A stretch of 24,356 nt of DNA from DAOUBA01 sp034432855 (GTDB taxonomy: Bacteria > Chloroflexota > Anaerolineae > B4-G1): assembly GCA_034432855.1 (NCBI GenBank), contig DAOUBA010000207.1, forward strand, positions 1 to 24,356, given 5' to 3'. Below are positions 23,801 through 24,356 of this stretch, piece by piece. Under the pieces are notes generated by a model, which saw only the letters and a list, made by a program, of their open reading frames with translations, did no database searches and had not been told where the DNA came from. Numbering within the stretch: position 1 is the stretch's first letter; every line of letters begins with the position of its first letter. The position numbers and the translations under genes are program-made.

Positions 23801-24048
23801 TCGTCGCCGGGGCAACGTTGACACCGGTGCCGACACTGCTCCCCACGCCGACGGAGACGCCCCCCCCAACCCTGTTGCCTACGTTCACTCCCACGCCGAC
23901 GATCGAGCCCACCATTGCGCCGACAGCCACCCCATACCCCACCGTCGCGCCAACAGACACCCCTTATCCTACCCCTATGCCGACCGATACGCCCATGCCG
24001 CCCACCGCCACGTCAACGCCCGAACCGACCTTAACGCCGACGCCATAA
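20884..24048 (+). CDS. Class A penicillin-binding protein (GT51 plus transpeptidase)
   Basis: This bifunctional peptidoglycan synthase has 1054 residues. In order: a Pro-rich cytoplasmic tail (1-138); a membrane anchor (~141-166); a GT51 domain with catalytic E228 in TEDRDFWVHPG, GASTIPQQLARN (259-270) and RKIKE; a transpeptidase with S509-SI-K512, S567-Y-N569 and KTGT (709-712); a Cys-containing linker (CADSGARPTQYC); a beta-rich domain (PFVYITAPAPGSIVQGRVQI); and a Thr/Pro-rich tail of ~77 residues (~976-1054). All catalytic motifs are intact. ATG 20884 is chosen because GGAGAG lies seven bases upstream and the promoter excludes earlier ATGs. A second start at 21298 would remove the cytoplasmic tail. 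The Thr/Pro tail is unusual for this family and could be glycosylated or wall-associated. Confidence 0.93.
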   Translation: MAERTDRDILGDLPRNGDRPAPLDDTQPTPVVSPDDVDTAELPGVLGEPTIAMDRVPTGATPTAALPRVAPPPPERSGYVPARLVPRQRNGPEGNLPPSQPGAIQRPHPARPAPLVARPLVEPKAQADRPPRQWRRKLMSGCFAVVVVIVLVFFLALASVFIGYVYIANQLPSPQELQARQTAFVSSKIFDRQGHLLYEVTDPHGGRRTYVPLNEMSRYLIDATVATEDRDFWVHPGFDPIAIARAFYYNFSERRIVSGASTIPQQLARNVLLSPEERLQDTAARKIKEIVLATELSRTYPKETILEIYLNEIYYGNLAYGVEAAAETYFNTTVKDLTLAQASFLAGLPQLPATYDPFGGGRDLALARHKDVLALMVEDGYITQAQAGAAAAEMAAYEFHAPQLDLKTAPHFVVYVRQTLEALYGPEALYRGTGLRIYTTLDPELQALAEQAVREGVAALAERNATNGALVAIDPATGHILAMVGSADFNNAAIDGQVNVALRCRQPGSSIKPLTYVAAFERGWTPATLFWDVRTEFPDGANPPYVPVNYDGEYHGPMLLRDALANSYNVPAVQALQFVGIDGLLEIATRLGVESLAHPEIHCPEYPYDQRPPYGLALTLGGGEVKLLEMTGAFATFANGGVRVPPSPILRIEDSRGNVLVDNSTPTGEQVVSPQHTYLITSILSDRQARCREFVCPSVLELSRPVAAKTGTTTDFRDGWTIGYTPDIAAGVWVGNSDNSPMINLPGGASAATIWHNFMEAAHADLPVRDFVRPPGIAEYEICADSGARPTQYCPRRKREVFAQDQPPLDESHDWYQMVKIDTLTGLLANEACPDRVAEQLMVVISDTVGREWAQAHPEYFNGLPLAPTQYCTESTDRPFVYITAPAPGSIVQGRVQIMGTVQLPNFDHYQAQYGLGDDPQGWGWISGPHLAQVRDGWLADWDTTYLAPGPYTLLITAFDRAQNRFEARVLVFVAGATLTPVPTLLPTPTETPPPTLLPTFTPTPTIEPTIAPTATPYPTVAPTDTPYPTPMPTDTPMPPTATSTPEPTLTPTP
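21284..21300 (+). promoter_or_regulatory. Internal Shine-Dalgarno and in-frame ATG in the penicillin-binding protein gene
   Basis: GGAGGAG (21284-21290) lies seven bases before an in-frame ATG (21298) at codon 139, directly ahead of the membrane anchor. It is a better ribosome-binding site than that of the first ATG. It could yield a 916-residue form lacking the cytoplasmic tail. Confidence 0.5.
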
Positions 24049-24356
24049 AACGTAGGGCAGGCTGTCAGCCCATGGCACTAACTTTTCGCGTTCGGTGTCT
24101 CGTCGAGGGATTTTCGACGGGCGCAAAGCCGATGTGGGACAGCCTTTCCAGGCTGTCGGCAGGCTGGAAAGCCTGCCCCACACGTTGCCCGAACGAAATG
24201 TGAGTGGCATTGGGCTGTCAACCCGCCGACCCCATAGCGCGGCCTCTGGCCGCAACCAAATCGAATACCGATTGACCGCGCCGCCGTGAACCGGCGGCGC
24301 TGGAAGCGTTTCTTTCCTGGAAGAAATCCCGCCAGCACCGGCTCTTTCAGGCCGGT
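24049..24356. other. Non-coding, hairpin-rich region to the right edge
   Basis: I find no credible gene. Stems seen are CGTCGA/TCGACG (24101-24119), the double hairpin at 24134-24181, GCGCCGCCG/CGGCGGCGC with loop TGAAC (24278-24300), TTTCTT/AAGAAA (24309-24326) and ACCGGC/GCCGGT (24337-24356). Small open frames here are by-products of these symmetric sequences. Any of the first stems could end transcription of the penicillin-binding protein gene, but none has a T-run. Confidence 0.75.
24134..24181. repeat. Double hairpin with mutually complementary loops (REP/BIME-like)
   Basis: Hairpin A has stem GACAGCC/GGCTGTC (24138-24144, 24151-24157) and loop TTTCCA. Hairpin B follows at once with stem GGCAGGC/GCCTGCC (24158-24164, 24171-24177) and loop TGGAAA. 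The loops are exact reverse complements, and the outer GTGGG and CCCAC also pair, so the whole element can fold as one long imperfect hairpin instead. Confidence 0.85.

Noticed and set aside
24049..24338. Small open frames at the right edge on both strands
   Set aside because: They run through hairpin repeats, have no ribosome-binding site, and their length follows from the symmetric GC-rich sequence.

Overview
This GC-rich window looks like a chromosomal segment from a Chloroflexota bacterium (Anaerolineae/Caldilineae-like). That assignment is an inference. It rests on a long run of GT-C membrane glycosyltransferases with a shared C-terminal beta-rich domain, DUF2142 proteins, a secreted PKD protein ending in VYLPLVLRNY, a class A penicillin-binding protein with a Thr/Pro-rich tail, and a DRTGG plus CBS-ATPase gene pair. 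No rRNA, tRNA, transposase, integrase or CRISPR array is visible.

Region 1 (1-16263) holds eight consecutive plus-strand polytopic membrane proteins. Six are GT39/PMT_2-like (genes 1, 2, 3, 5, 6 and 8) and two are DUF2142-like (genes 4 and 7). Most junctions are ATGA/GTGA overlaps or very short gaps. A consensus-like promoter, whose -35 box lies inside a perfect palindrome at the end of gene 3, probably splits the run into genes 1-3 (gene 1 enters from the left edge) and genes 4-8. All eight end in a related domain of roughly 110-140 residues, and gene 7 carries two copies. They are likely to transfer sugars from lipid-linked donors to surface glycans or proteins on the outer face of the membrane. 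Substrates cannot be read from the sequence.

An unusual layer in region 1 is a set of in-frame short tandem repeats, mainly 7-bp units and also 8-, 12- and 63-bp units. They sit inside the glycosyltransferase genes. In genes 1, 2 and 3 they fall in the same loop, and in genes 2, 3 and 7 they encode much of a transmembrane helix.

Region 2 (16264-19960) encodes a CelD/FemAB-like GNAT acyltransferase, a secreted PKD-domain protein split by an apparent one-base frameshift, and a DRTGG protein followed by a CBS-CBS-HATPase protein. A strong 14-bp-stem hairpin closes this block.

Region 3 (19961-24356) has a minus-strand DUF433/DUF5615 toxin-antitoxin-like pair, divergent from a plus-strand class A penicillin-binding protein. 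That protein has a second, well-placed Shine-Dalgarno and ATG just before its membrane anchor. The last 300 bases are non-coding and full of hairpins, including a pair with mutually complementary loops.
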